NCBI GenBank assembly: GCA_038030265.1
Contig: CM075941.1
Location: 13,578,001 to 13,642,000, forward strand
Origin: Corythucha ciliata
Lineage: Eukaryota; Arthropoda; Insecta; Hemiptera; Tingidae
DNA length: 64,000 nucleotides
Reading direction: 5' to 3'
Translations under genes and position numbers: made by a program
Shown: positions 46,157-57,742 of the stretch, piece after piece
Numbering within the stretch: position 1 is the stretch's first letter
Layout of the letters: every line of letters begins with the position of its first letter
Notes under the pieces: generated by a model
Databases searched by the model: none
What the model was told of the DNA's origin: nothing
The model's input: only the letters and a program-made list of their open reading frames with translations

Positions 46157-47132
46157 CAGTGATTCTCAACCTGGGGGGCGCAAGCGATTTCCAGGGGGGG
46201 GGGGCGTAAACTTGTCCCCATGACCTTAAGGTTTTGAGACTGGTCATACAAATATATAGGAAACTTCAGGAACGTCACATTTTTGTTTCTTTACGCTGGC
46301 CCTGAGTCCCTCAGTCCATACTCAATAATTGAGAAATGCAGTCGGCAGGCCTGTCGAGGAGGGGGGGGGGCACTGGGACTTTTATCACCGGGCCCGAATT
46401 CATTGGGGGCCCGGATTTCAAAAATCAAGAAAAGGAAGAAAAACGGGCTCAACGGCTCAAGAAAAACGGGGAGCTCAACAGTGGTTGGACCTTTGCTATG
46501 GTTGGACCTTTGCAGTGATTGGACCTTTGCTGTGGTTGGACCTTTGCTGTGGTCGGCCTTACGGGGTCATTCCACTGTGTTGGGGCCTTCTTGGGTGGTT
46601 TTGGAGTTTGGATGCGATTGAAGCTTTATACTGTGGTTTTATGTAGGCCTTTCGAGAAAGAAGCGTGGGTGGCACTGGGTCTGTTACTCACCCAGGTGAA
46701 AGGGCGTGAGTTTCGTCCCCGGGCTCGAATATTCTCTCCACGGTCCTGGTAGTTAGGTCCCGATCAAAATGCACCAAAGGGGGCTGTCATTGACCTTAAA
46801 AGTGGTCATAAATGAGCCTTACCATTTCGGTCAATTTTATCGACTCCAAGGCGGTCAACCATGGTCCGCGAGCGTGCAGGCTTTTCGTTGCACTTAAGAG
46901 TTTTCGATTACGTGACCACTGCCTTTACACGTTCTGAAAAGTGTGCAAGTGGCCAAAAACGGGTGCGTCCCTTCGTGGTTTGACCAAAATCGAAGCTTTT
47001 CCTGGTTTCGGGTCTTTAACATTTCTGTTTTGAAAACAATACAACAACAATACAATGTGATTGGGGGGGGGGGGGCGCAACAAATTTTCTTGTGCCAAGA
47101 AGGCGTGACCGTGAAAAGGTTAAGAACCACTG
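46157..47132. mobile_element. non-autonomous hAT element with 8-bp TSD
   Basis: It begins CAGTGATTCTCAACCTGGG and ends AGGTTAAGAACCACTG, the classic CAGTGGTTCTCAACC hAT terminus. CTCTAACC (46149-46156) and CTCTAACG (47133-47140) are an 8-bp duplication with one difference. The 976-bp interior has G-runs and four tandem units of about 17 bases (GGTTGGACCTTTGCTGT) at 46480-46560. No transposase reading frame is recognisable. Confidence 0.85.
46480..46565 (+). repeat. 17-18-bp tandem repeat (GGTTGGACCTTTGCTGT)
   Basis: Four to five near-identical units are joined head to tail inside the hAT element. A single similar segment (GTGGTTTGGACCTTTGCTG) lies outside it at 48905. Open frames through this stretch read W-T-F-A-V-V-G-P-L repeats and are not genes. 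Confidence 0.8.
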
Positions 47133-47249
47133 CTCTAACGAGTTTAGACAGGAGTCAAACAAGGCGTTGAAAATGGCCACGAAGGCCGAAAACTAGTTTC
47201 GCCAACAAATAATTTCGTGAAGAGGACAAAATCATTCGTATTAGTATAC

Positions 47250-48072
47250 TCTAAGTGCTTTTTCTCAACTTCAGTTGGCGTTTTTCTCAATTTTAGCTGC
47301 AGGGGGGGGGGTTCTACTTTGTTTAAGTAAGTACCAGGAAATTAAGACTTTTACTAAGTAAGTTTGAGCTGAAAATTAGCGTTTTTCTCAATATTAGCAG
47401 TAAAATAGCGGGTTTTCCTACATTTTTGCCACAAATTATCATTTTTTGTTCGCCATACGCTATGGATTAGCGATTTTTTTCCAATTTTATCCGCGAAGCG
47501 GGTTTTTCCCTGATAGCCAGAAGTTGGCGGTTTTGCCCAATTTTAACCTCAGAGTTGCTGAGGAAGCCGTGAATAGGTGTTTTCCTTCATTTTAGCTGCA
47601 AATTAGCTATTGTTTCCATTTTTAGCTGGGAATATCCCTTTATTCCCAATTTGAGCTGAAAACTAGAGTTTTTTCTTTATTAATGACGGGCTAATTAGTG
47701 AATTTATCAACATTACCTACGCTGTTTTACATTTCAGTCCCACGTTAGCATTTTTTCTTTCAATTTTTGCTGTGGATTAGCGTTTTCTGTTTAGTTTTAG
47801 CCTCGAACGAAAGCTACGTAATTGCGTTTTTTCAATTTAATCCGGGGTTTATTGATTTTCCCCAACTTTAGTGGCGGTTTAGCGCTTTTTCTCAATTTTA
47901 GCAGCGCGTTTCTATCGCTTGCATTAGCGATTTTCTTCCATTTTAGCCACCAATTGGCGATTGCCTCATATTCAGCTGCAATTTAAACATTTTTATAAAA
48001 GCGAATTAGCATTTGTTCACAATTTGAGCTGAAAATTAGTGTTTTTCTTAATTTTCTTTCAATTTTAGCCGC

Positions 48073-48112
<40 letters not shown>

Positions 48113-48810
48113 TTTTAGCCCGGCACAAGCAATTTTTGTCTACTCTCTGCTACGGGTTAGCGCTGTTTTTCAGTTTGACCCTCGTATCTTCCAGAAGCTA
48201 CGGATTTGCGTCTTCTCAATTTCATTTCTTCATTTTGTATTCGCGAATTAACGTTATTCCTAAACTTTATCCGCGAATTAGCGAATTTTATCAATTTCAA
48301 CTATAAAATAGCGTTGTCTGCTAATTTTGCAGCGAATTAGCATCTATTCTCTTTTTTATACGCGAATGTGCGATTTTTCGTCATTTCTGTTGTGAATTTG
48401 TCATTTTTGCCCAATTTTAACCCGAGTTAGCGTTGTTTCTGTCAATATTAGCCATGATTTTGTTTTACTTGTACAGCCTTGTACAAGTAACAGTGAGAAT
48501 ACGGCGTGTTATCAATTTTAGCCGCCCCAAAAACAACACTTTTGAGTTTATTTATACAATTTAGACGTGTAATATCCGCCGTGTACCTCGAACCGACGAT
48601 TTTTTCTCAACTTTGATCTGGAAGTTCCATCGTGAGACCACGAATCAGCACTTTTTCACAGTTATAGCCACGAATATTAGCGCTTTTTCCTAAGTTTATG
48701 CCGCGTTGGCCAGTTCCAAATTGCCGATCGGCACATTAGTGCGCTTGAGGTCCTAACGAAACTGGGGACGGTGTATTTTCTCTATTTTAGTCGCGAATTT
48801 TCCTCAAGTA
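47250..48810 (+). repeat. 31-bp array (GCGAATTAGCG family), array A4
   Basis: This is the same unit and orientation as array A1, and it includes a T-run of about 42 bases at 48067. The segment 48595-48810 parallels 3250-3490 unit for unit: a CTGGAAGTT unit, GAGACCACGAATCAGCAC, TTATAGCCACGAATATTAGC, a GCACATTAGTGCGCTT unit, then a GGGGAC-GTGTA unit. Whole-array copying is therefore likelier than independent expansion. Confidence 0.88.
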
Positions 48811-48869
48811 GGCGGAACGTGTCCCGATTTCATCCCTCTGACACCTGGCAACCCAATTTGGTGCGTTTA

Positions 48870-51800
48870 CTTCGGTTGGGGCTATACTCTGTGGTTAGGG
48901 CTTTGCTGTGGTTTGGACCTTTGCTGAGGGTTTTCAAATTAGGGAAACCACGCGACATATTATTGCTTTTGAAGGAGTATAAATCGAGGGTTTAGTCAAA
49001 CCCTCGAAATCGCCATTCATAGCAAAACCCACGGAATTTGTTGTATGAATGAGCTAGACCGGCCAGCTCTCCCCCAGCTTGACTTGAGGTGCCATCAGGC
49101 CCTTGGCCGTCTTTCAATCCTCTGAAGTCACATTTATTTATTTATTTCTTCCACAATAATTTGCGAAATAGACATCTTTCGATGAAAATAAGCCCTTGAC
49201 CCCCCCCCCTCCAAATTTTGATTTTAAAAAATCAACCAATACCCCACTAAATAATAAAAAGGGTTGGTGAAAGGAACTGGGGAATGGGTAAAACCTAATT
49301 TTTCCATTAGGCCGCATAATGTGATTACAGAATAACAAGAAAAGCGAGCCTCTGGAGAGGAAAAAGGGAAAAAAGGATTTCAGATCCAAGAGGGAATTCA
49401 CTCGGTTTTGGATACATGATTGGTGGAAAAGTGAAAACGGAGGAGAAGACGACGCATTACGGCGGAGTGGTTTTCCGGTGGGGTGATGATGACGAGGAAG
49501 AAGAGAGTAAGGGTTGAATTGGGGGGGGGGGCGAGAGATTTTTCGTCAATTCAGCAAACCATTCCTCTTCAAAGCTATACTTTCTCTCCAGCCGAGGAAA
49601 ACTAGAGGGGTTTGCGGATGTAGATAAGAGAGGGATGATGGAAAGTGGTCAGGCAGTGTGGATCGTGGTAGAGGGGGCGGTGGAGAGAGGGGCTCTGTTC
49701 AAACATGGATCTTCCATTTAAGACCGCTATTAATAACGAAAATGAAACCAGCCCATTTTCTCGAACGTTTTTCAAAACCGATCCTTTATGGATTTATATC
49801 TGGGAATTCAGGAGTACGCGGGTGGGGCAATTTGAAACAAATCCAAAACTAATTGAATAAAATTGAAAAATTATCTTTTTTCTATAAGCCGAACAGTTAA
49901 TGAACCAACTAAAAAAACTGGTTCTTTGATCTAAATTTAATAAATGAAAGAAAATGTTTTTCTTTGACTTCGTGTGAGTGCGTAAGCCCCTCGTCGTGTT
50001 TTCCGACATTGGAGCTTCCTAACCGGACATGCTCCCAGGGCAGACACGGCACCAACCTGCCTCTATATACCAGGGACTTTTCCCCTAAAACACTGTCGCT
50101 TCGGGCCAAAGTTCTCTTTCCAACCCTGCCACCCCCTCCTTCATCCCAATCCTTGTGTTTCATTCGCTCAACAGCTTCCATTCCTCGTTTTACCCGGCGA
50201 ATTATTTCGCCTATTCCCTACCAAGGAAGGTAAACACGTCCGGCGAATGATACAACCAATTAGCGAAAATTGCTCGTGTAACTAATTGGTGTGCCGGTTT
50301 AATTACTCGCAAACCCATAGGGGTTGGAGTGGTTGTAGTTCAGCGAGTGAGAGACTAAAATTGACAATATCGAGTGGGGTGAACGTACACTTTTTTTTTC
50401 GTTCTCGAACGAAGTAGGAAAGTCCTACTTTATTTATCGTAGCGCCTTAAATTGTCACCTAATTCAGTGCAAACACTTCAGAGGAAATGGCGTTTCACTT
50501 TTTTTTTTTTTAGATAAGAAATGGAAACAGCAAAGATTTGTCTTTCAAAGTGCCGGCAGTTTTTCTCCCCCTCTCTGAAATAACACTTCACCCCATTACC
50601 CCCACTCCGTATCCTTCCAAAAAAAAGTTAACTCGTCTTCCATTCTTCACACGACGCGTGTTTTGTGAAAAATTCCACGCGACTTTTTTCCTTCAAAAAG
50701 CTTTCCATCCCACTCCCTCCAGGAGGGAAATTTTCTAGCTCGTGCGCTTTAAAAGAACACTGTGGGATTAAAGTTTTCATTTAAACTCGCGTCGCAACTC
50801 TTTTTAATTATCTTGACTGCTAAATAAATAAAAAACAACTTGAAACTTTCGTGTTCAAATCGCGTTTTGATACGCCCACGGCACTAACCTTAATCCTCTT
50901 AAGAAATGACAATCCCCCGGGATTATTTTTCGCTTTTCTCTCCGTTCCTCCATTCAATTTCGTGAACTTTGTGTACTTCGCCTGAAAGGTGTTTGTAAGG
51001 GGGTTGAGGTGACTAACATAAGTAACACGTTTCTACTAACGCCCCTCTCACTCCTTTTTGCTTCTCTTCTTCAATACGGAAAAGAGAAGAAAGAGATTCA
51101 ACAGGTTGATTTAATGCTCCAAATAGATATAAAGTGGGTAGGCAGGAAATAAAAGGGGTGCGATGGAGGAGTGGCACTAAAAGCAGTTAAGGATTTTTGT
51201 GGCGGGCTTGGTGTGGGGTGGGGGGGGAAGAAGGGACTCACTTTTGGAAGAATGGTGTGATTCAGCGATGGACGGAGACATGCTTTTATGGCTGATGAAA
51301 AAAAATGTTAGGGAGAAGAGAGAAATGAGATTGGAAGAGTGAACTGAACTATACGAGGGGCTCTGTCCCGGCTTTGAATCGAAAACTGCTTGGTAGTTCA
51401 ACTGTTTTTTGATAATGATGGGGGGGGGGGTTGAAAGGGTTAGGTAGTTTTTCTTCAATTGGGTCGACATGTGACATGTAGTGGTGGTGCAGAGATTAGA
51501 GCCTCGAGGCGCTTGAAGCCCACTCGAGAATTGTCAGCGTGTTAAGGCTATATGTATAGTTGTTCAATTAGACATCGAGGACTATAAAGGGCATGTCACA
51601 CTCTCTTGGTCAGCTTCCTCGGAGTCCGTTAATCGGGCGTCATCACTAGTGTGGTACTCGGCTCCAGGGCAGTTCATCTTCATTCCCTTGTGATGAATTA
51701 ACCCCCCCCCCCCCCTAGCTATACTCACTATAAGTTAGCTTATGTGAGCCGCGCGTGTTCTCCCTGACTTGCTTCGCCGGGGTCGATTTGGAATTCGCAC

Positions 51801-53625
51801 TTCAATCGAGGCACCTCAGCACCAGCGACCTGATGGTCCAGCGAGCTCCACTGCTTTCCTCAATTTTTGTGCTGATGAGAGCCATGAACAGAATCGCCCA
51901 GTAGGACCATGTAAAAGTCTGATGTCGAAACGAGAGACTATATTATAGGTCTCACTTTGTGCCAGTGACCCTCGTAAAACTAAGCCCCGCTATCATTATA
52001 TTTTGCCCATAAATAATGGAATTATTCTCTACCAGCGGCGTCTATCCCCCCCCCCCTTAAGAGCAGTAATCCCCCTCTCAGCATGTATTAAAGGCCTTTA
52101 TGATGGAAAATGACAGTGAAAGACAACGTTAATGAATAGTAGATACTTCCATTTTTTCGCTACAGCCTGTCCACTTAGTGGTGGACTCTCGAACGCGTTG
52201 CTTCATTTCGATAGTTCGATTTGTTCACTCCTGGAGAAAGCTTGGGCTAGAAATTTGTTGACCGTAGTTATGGTGGGAGGTGCACCTTGTGAACCACAAA
52301 GTAACCTCAAGTCAAGTTGTTTTTTATTTACTCATGTCCACTTTGAATTTCTAGTTTTGTTCTTTTTTCCTCTAGCATGCCTAGAAATTGTCACTGAGTT
52401 TTTAGATTGTTTCACAGGGCATTAATAAAGTGAATAACCCACAACTATACTCTGGAGAATCTTTATTTTAAACGGTCGACCGTGCGCGAGTTGTTGGACT
52501 TCTTTTCCGGATATTTCAACGTGCGCAGTAGCTCCAATCCTCTACCGGGAATCACGACAGAAGCCACCGGGAAATCCGTCACTCATGGTTTTTATGGAAT
52601 ACGTCATGTTTCTGAGTTCAAGATAACTTGTTTTTTACTGATGTGTTGTGTATTTTTGGGTATGTTTCTACAGGGGTCGATCCTCTGATAGCAAAGAGAA
52701 ATACAGGGCTAAGAAATCACGAACGTTTATTTCACATAATAATCGCTCGCAAGCAAGAAACAAACTAATTCAGAAACATTATATGTACCAGCACTGCGAA
52801 TGAGAAGACCCGTGGTTCGAGCACAGCGAGAACTGCATGAGTGTGGCGACTTTTGTTCAAATCCTTGTTTCGCAGTCCTCAAGAGACGGAACGGCTCTTT
52901 TTGAACTCGCGACTGTCTCGCCCATGTAATCTTTTTCCTAGTATGTTGATGGAATGCGATCAGGGCCACTTATTTTAGAAAATAAACACCGAAATACACT
53001 TGAAAACACGGCTACGTGCCACGAACGATGACATTTACAATGAAATCGTATGAACATCAAGTCGTCCACGCTTTGAGAACGAGAGTGTTGACGAGTTTGA
53101 TTTAGTTTTTACCGAACAAATTCCCCGGAATACCCCTTGTTCTTTCTAACTCGGGCTCTTTTTTTGTAATTTTGCATTAATCTCAGGGGGGAGGTGAGCA
53201 TTTTTTTTGATAACCTGACGATGTAGAGGTAAATTCAAGGTTCTGAAGGTGTTCTTTGGCGGCCATATTTGTGAAAACCCTTCTACCCACCCCCCAACCC
53301 ATTCAGGCTTTCTCCAGTTATTTACCTCTATGGTTCACTCCCACCAAAAATATTTAAAGAACTGAACTTGGAACTCAACAAAACAACTTTTACTACGGGC
53401 ACCATGGTTACGTATAGACGCTACACAGTGATCATTTGTTCCAAAATTATTCCCGGTGCGTTCTTTTTAGGAGAAGGGGCAAAGGAGAAGCTCATTACAC
53501 TAAATTCAAGGGCGGGCGAGAGTCCTTCCCTGAGTGGACAGACTATAGTTATTCACAAGTGTGGAAAACCTGGAGATTTCAGTGCTTAACCTTAAAATCT
53601 ACACTAACGTAGCGTTAAATTATGG
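48870..53625. other. unique non-coding region
   Basis: No gene is supported. Long C- or G-runs occur at 49201, 49530, 51420, 51702 (14 C) and 52048. Open frames at 49909-50233, 51177-51470 and 52132-52425 have no domains. Two AATAAA signals near 52425 and 52978 have no attached gene that I can see. Confidence 0.4.
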
Positions 53626-55070
53626 CTCATTCTTAGTTTTAGCCGCGAATCAGCACTTTTTCTTAATTTGAGCCGTGAATTGAATATTTTTCTCCATTTC
53701 AGTAGTGAAATAGGTAGCGAATTAGCGTTTCCTTCATTTTAGCTGTGAATTAGTGGGGGGTTTTCACTCTTATAGTCACGAATTAAGCGCTTTTCCATTA
53801 TTTTAGCCTTGAAGTTGCATTCACCAGAAGGCCGCGAATTGGCATTCTCACCATTATGACCGTGAATTAGCTTATTTTTCTCAATTTTACCTGGATATTT
53901 GAGATTTTTCTCAATTTTAGCCGCAAATTAGCATTTTCATTTCAAACGCTCAGTCATGAATTAGCGTTTTTCTCAATTTTAGCCACGAACTAGCGATTTT
54001 TCTCAATTTTACCCGCGAATGTGCGATGTTTCTTAATATTTGCCGCGAACTAGCGGCTTTTTCCACTCTTGGCCATTAGCGCCTTATTTTCTCAATTTTG
54101 GCCAAGAAGATTCTTTCATCAAAGAGTCATGAATTGGCGTTTACTTTATTTTAGTCGCGAATTAGCGTTGTTCTCAATTTTGGCTGTGAATCGACCCGTT
54201 TTTATGAATTTTACCCGCGAATTAGCGCTTTTTCTACATTTTATTCACGAATTTAAGCACTGCTCCTTAATATCATCCGCAAATTATAGTGATTTTTCTA
54301 CATTTTTAACCGCGTTTTGTCTCAATTTGAGCCGTAAATTAGGGGTTTTTCTCATTTTTGTCTGTAAAATTAGCGATTTTTCCCAATTTAAGCCGAGAAT
54401 TAGTGTTTTCCCAATTATAATCCGCGTATCAGCTCTTTTTACAAATACTTGCTATGAAGTGAGCTAGAGTGCTATCACGGAGTATAGAGCCATTTTATAG
54501 CTAAAATAAAGTAAAACGCCATAATGTGCTATTCTTGAACCAGGTCCGCTTCTAGAATTGAGGTAAGTAAATCGCTATTCACAAATATACGTGAGAGAAC
54601 GCACTAATTAGCGTTAAAAAATGGATAAACAAGGGCTTGGTCAGGTCTAAAATTAAAAAATGTTTGCCACTAATTACAGCTTTTACTCAATTTCAGCCCC
54701 GAATTGATGATTTTTTTTAGAAAATCCGCGAAGATGTTGGTTCAAGAAACGAACATTATGGTGTTTTATTCTAAAATTTAGCTACAAAATGGCAATTCTG
54801 CGATTTTACTCACAATTTTTGTCTGGAAGTGAATGAACGTTATTTTTTCTCGCATTTTTAGCCACGAATATTTGTGGTCTTTCCAGCCTTCATAAGGCGT
54901 AATTGTCCTAAGAACAATATTTCAGTGCGCCTTCGAAATTTCATCCGCCTAAGTGTCCACTGTAGGATCAGCGTATTTTGTCTATTTTAGCCACGAAGGT
55001 TCCTCCATCCAGGCGAGAATTAGTACATTTCTCCATTTCATCTTCCAGAATAGCGCTTGCGTGGGCTTCA
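53626..55070 (+). repeat. 31-bp array (GCGAATTAGCG family), array A5
   Basis: The units match A1 in the same orientation, for example TCTCAATTTTAGCCGCAAAT at 53912. The terminal part at 54815-55070 follows the same order as A1: TTTTTGTCTGGAAGTG, TTTTAGCCACGAATATT, a CAGTGCGCCTTC unit, TTTAGCCACGAAGGTTCCTC, then CCAGGCGAGAATTAG. Beyond it CGAAAGGAGCCAAATT (55147) matches 3578. The 132-residue open frame at 54069-54467 is translated repeat. Confidence 0.87.
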
Positions 55071-55189
55071 TCGAATATTCAGCGAAAAAAATCGGTGAGC
55101 ATCTTTCAACGCTCTAACCTCCAGGTCGGATGGACTGAAAATCGTCGAAAGGAGCCAAATTCATAGTTCCTAAAAGATCCAGATTCACG

Positions 55190-55570
55190 AAATTTGGAGT
55201 TAGAAAGAGCTGAATCTCGCAAAATTTTGCACTTGCAATGCAACCCTAAAACCTCAATTTAGTGGCAATTTTTTTAGTGGCCTCTTCCTTCCTTTCAACT
55301 GCATTTTTGCAGCAAATTTCTTCAGGAACTTACAACTTCGAGGCTTTTTATCGATCCGAACTCGTAATTTCACTGCCGGTGAATATTCAAAACCGGAAGT
55401 ATGTGGCTATTGCTCCCGGGGAAAACGCAATTTCGCGCCTAAGTATGCTCCGAAATATTCAATTTTGTGGCTTTTTAGGGCTAAGCTTGAAACTCTCAAT
55501 TTCGCTACTAATTATTCACAGAAACTTTCAATATCGTTGTCTATGTAACGTGCACTACTCAAGGGGATAA
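55190..55570 (+). repeat. weak array of CTCAATTTnGTGGC-type units
   Basis: Loose repeats such as AAACCTCAATTTAGTGGCAA, AACTTACAACTTCGAGGCTT and ATTCAATTTTGTGGCTTTTT are spaced by about 45-65 bases. The 102-residue open frame at 55262-55570 overlaps them and is unlikely to be a gene. Confidence 0.4.
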
Positions 55571-56431
55571 AGTTTGCCGGTTCCGATGTTACGAAACAAT
55601 GCGGAATGGGACAGGGGGCTGAGCAAAGAGCAAAGAGTCCAAAGGCCACCTGAATGACGTGTCAAATGTCGCAATAGGCAACCCAGTTTTATTCCCCTCT
55701 TACCCGATCCGAGTTTTCCAGGTGGGCGAAGTGCCGAAATGAAAGAGTCGATCGCCAGCCGCCGGCTCGAGTGTGTCTCAGCCGCTCGGTTGGTTGTGCC
55801 TGTAATTGATTAGTTCTAGACGTAAGTGGTTTTGGATTGATTAGTTAGTTTAATAAATATTTGCTGGTTGCTTCGTTATTTCGTTATTCTCTTCCTGTCT
55901 CCCCTGTAACGCCGCCAAAAGCCCAAAATCCCCACACCGTTACATCTACGAGTATATTGCCCTGAAACTTCAAATTTATTTTCTATTATGGATGTATCCT
56001 ACGAAACTTGTAAATCATGGCTGCGCCCCCCCCCCCCCACGGCGTTGAGTGGTTTTGTCACGGGAAGGAGCCTTCAAAAACTTCGCCTCGTGCATCAATG
56101 TAACATTGATGTGAGCGATGAACGAACTGAATGAAATATATTGCCCCCGCCTATCATAGAGGCGGTAATATAAAGCTTTCCTCCTCGTTACCAGGGTGAA
56201 CAAATACCTCGGTAAAATTCCTAGCCTTATTGTGTGCTACATGGTCCTGGATTATTCCTCCTCCAGGTGTCCGCCTATAGTGCACACACCAATCAACTAT
56301 CAAGAACTATCGGACAGCATCCCCCCTTGACAGTTTAGGACGCTCCCCCACTACCACGAATAATTTCCATTGCCCTCCCCCCCTGATGAAGTTTTGAGCT
56401 TCCCCGCCCCTAGCGTCAGACGCCCCTTTTC
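55571..56431. other. unique non-coding spacer before the LINE
   Basis: No gene is supported. A 14-base C-run lies at about 56025. Confidence 0.4.
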
Positions 56432-56447
56432 ACTACAATGGTCATTG
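56432..56447 (+). repeat. 5' target site duplication of the LINE
   Basis: ACTACAATGGTCATTG is repeated identically at 60322-60337 after the poly-A tail. It marks the original insertion site. Confidence 0.9.
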
Positions 56448-56590
56448 GGGGGTGATGTAGTCACGTCCGAGTTATACTCCCAACAAGAAACACTCACGTG
56501 CCCCCTGGATAGCCGAAAGGTGAACTAAACGACTACAGTGTCGCCTTCGCAGCCCAAGACACACTATTTGCGACACAACAAGAAGAGACA

Positions 56591-57742
56591 ATGCAAAATC
56601 CGTCTCCTGTCAATGGCCTTTCTCAAGGCCCCGACAACGCTCTGCTCAAAACTATGTTTTGGAATGCAGGCGGCTTAACATCGACCAAGTTCACCGAACT
56701 TAAGAATTTTATAACTCAAAATGACATTGACGTATATGGTATCGTCGAAGCGGGAGCAGCTGCTGATAACCTCAACTACTTTCAAATCCCAGGATACCAA
56801 ATATACTCCCTCAATAGGGGCCGTAATGTCGCGTCGGGAATCATAGTGGCTGTGAAGTCGTCTCTGGTGGCCAGCTTTGCTATATGCAAGCAGATGGAAG
56901 CCCAGGATAAACTGGAGGCAGTGACTGCGGAAGTCTGGAAGAGTGGAGGGCGCTACAGGTTCTTTGTGGTGTACAACCCCCCACATAACAAGCCAAATCT
57001 TGCTTGGCTCGAGTCAATATGGGACTCAGGTTCGATCCTTTATGGAGACCTGAACGCGCCTTCAAGCCGCTGGGGCTATACACAAACTGACGCAGTAGGC
57101 CATATCTGGGAGGACTTTATTGACGCGAACCCAGTGACTTATGTTGAGAATGAGGAAGGCAGGCCAACATTCATGTCTTTTTCCGGATATACCTCAACCC
57201 CTGATGCTATATTGGCCCACCCGACTCTAGCACAAAAAATGTCTCACCACCTACAGCACAGTCCCGGAAGTATGGGTCACAAGCTGTTGTGCGTTAACTT
57301 ACACAACCGTGGCCTGCGTCCCAGTGAGAGGAACACTCTTGTTCGGTGGAACCTGAAGAAGGCAAAATGGAAGGTGTATGATGAAGCAACCAATGAGGCA
57401 ATCACTTCCGAGCTTCTCGAGGAGAGTGTTGATAAGACATACAACAGCCTGAGAAGTGCCATACTCAAATGCGCTAAGAAGGCAGTACCCAGGGGAAAGG
57501 TGAAGCATTATCGACCTTTCTGGAACAGTCAGCTCCAGCTTGCAAAGGAGGAGAGAGATGAGGCGCGTGATGCTGCTGAAGAGTCAGGAAGACATGCTGA
57601 TCGTGTAATACTTAAACAAAAAGAGGCAATTTTGAGAAGGGGTGTGGTTCAGGGTAAGAGGCAGTCCTACAGGGGTTTTGTGGAAAGGATGGACTATCGA
57701 AAGGACGGGCTCAGGGCGCACAGTTTCCAGGCTCAGCAATGA
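56591..57742 (+). CDS. LINE endonuclease (EEP family) and start of ORF2
   Basis: The frame has 383 residues. Apurinic-type endonuclease motifs are visible: W-N-A-G-G with N25, I-V-E-A-G with E53, Y-G-D-L-N-A with D153 and N155, and S-T-P-D-A-I-L with D205. The last motif, normally S-D-H, reads S-M-G-H (H230), so the expected Asp is a Gly. This domain nicks the genomic target for target-primed reverse transcription. After about residue 330 comes a basic linker (GKRQSYRGFVERMDYRKDG) that leads into the RT domain, but the frame ends at 57742. The RT continues in the +1 frame from an overlap of about 100 bases. The break is most simply a one-base indel. Confidence 0.88.
   Translation: MQNPSPVNGLSQGPDNALLKTMFWNAGGLTSTKFTELKNFITQNDIDVYGIVEAGAAADNLNYFQIPGYQIYSLNRGRNVASGIIVAVKSSLVASFAICKQMEAQDKLEAVTAEVWKSGGRYRFFVVYNPPHNKPNLAWLESIWDSGSILYGDLNAPSSRWGYTQTDAVGHIWEDFIDANPVTYVENEEGRPTFMSFSGYTSTPDAILAHPTLAQKMSHHLQHSPGSMGHKLLCVNLHNRGLRPSERNTLVRWNLKKAKWKVYDEATNEAITSELLEESVDKTYNSLRSAILKCAKKAVPRGKVKHYRPFWNSQLQLAKEERDEARDAAEESGRHADRVILKQKEAILRRGVVQGKRQSYRGFVERMDYRKDGLRAHSFQAQQ

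Larger units (their letters stand above)
45832..48856. mobile_element. TIR-bounded 3-kb composite enclosing a hAT-like element and a 31-bp array
   Basis: CTAGGGTTGCCAGGCGTCCC at 45831 and GACACCTGGCAACCCAA at 48840 form an inverted repeat (GGGTTGCCAGGYGTC). TCCCGATTT-like motifs just inside occur on both ends. GGGTTGCCAG is a common hAT-type terminus. No clear 8-bp duplication is visible, and the interior is mostly a nested element and repeats. It may be one large non-autonomous element or two related ends brought together. Confidence 0.5.

Noticed and set aside
46283..46646. overlapping frames with W-T-F-A-V-V-G-P repeats
   Set aside because: These are translations of the 17-bp tandem repeat inside a hAT element.
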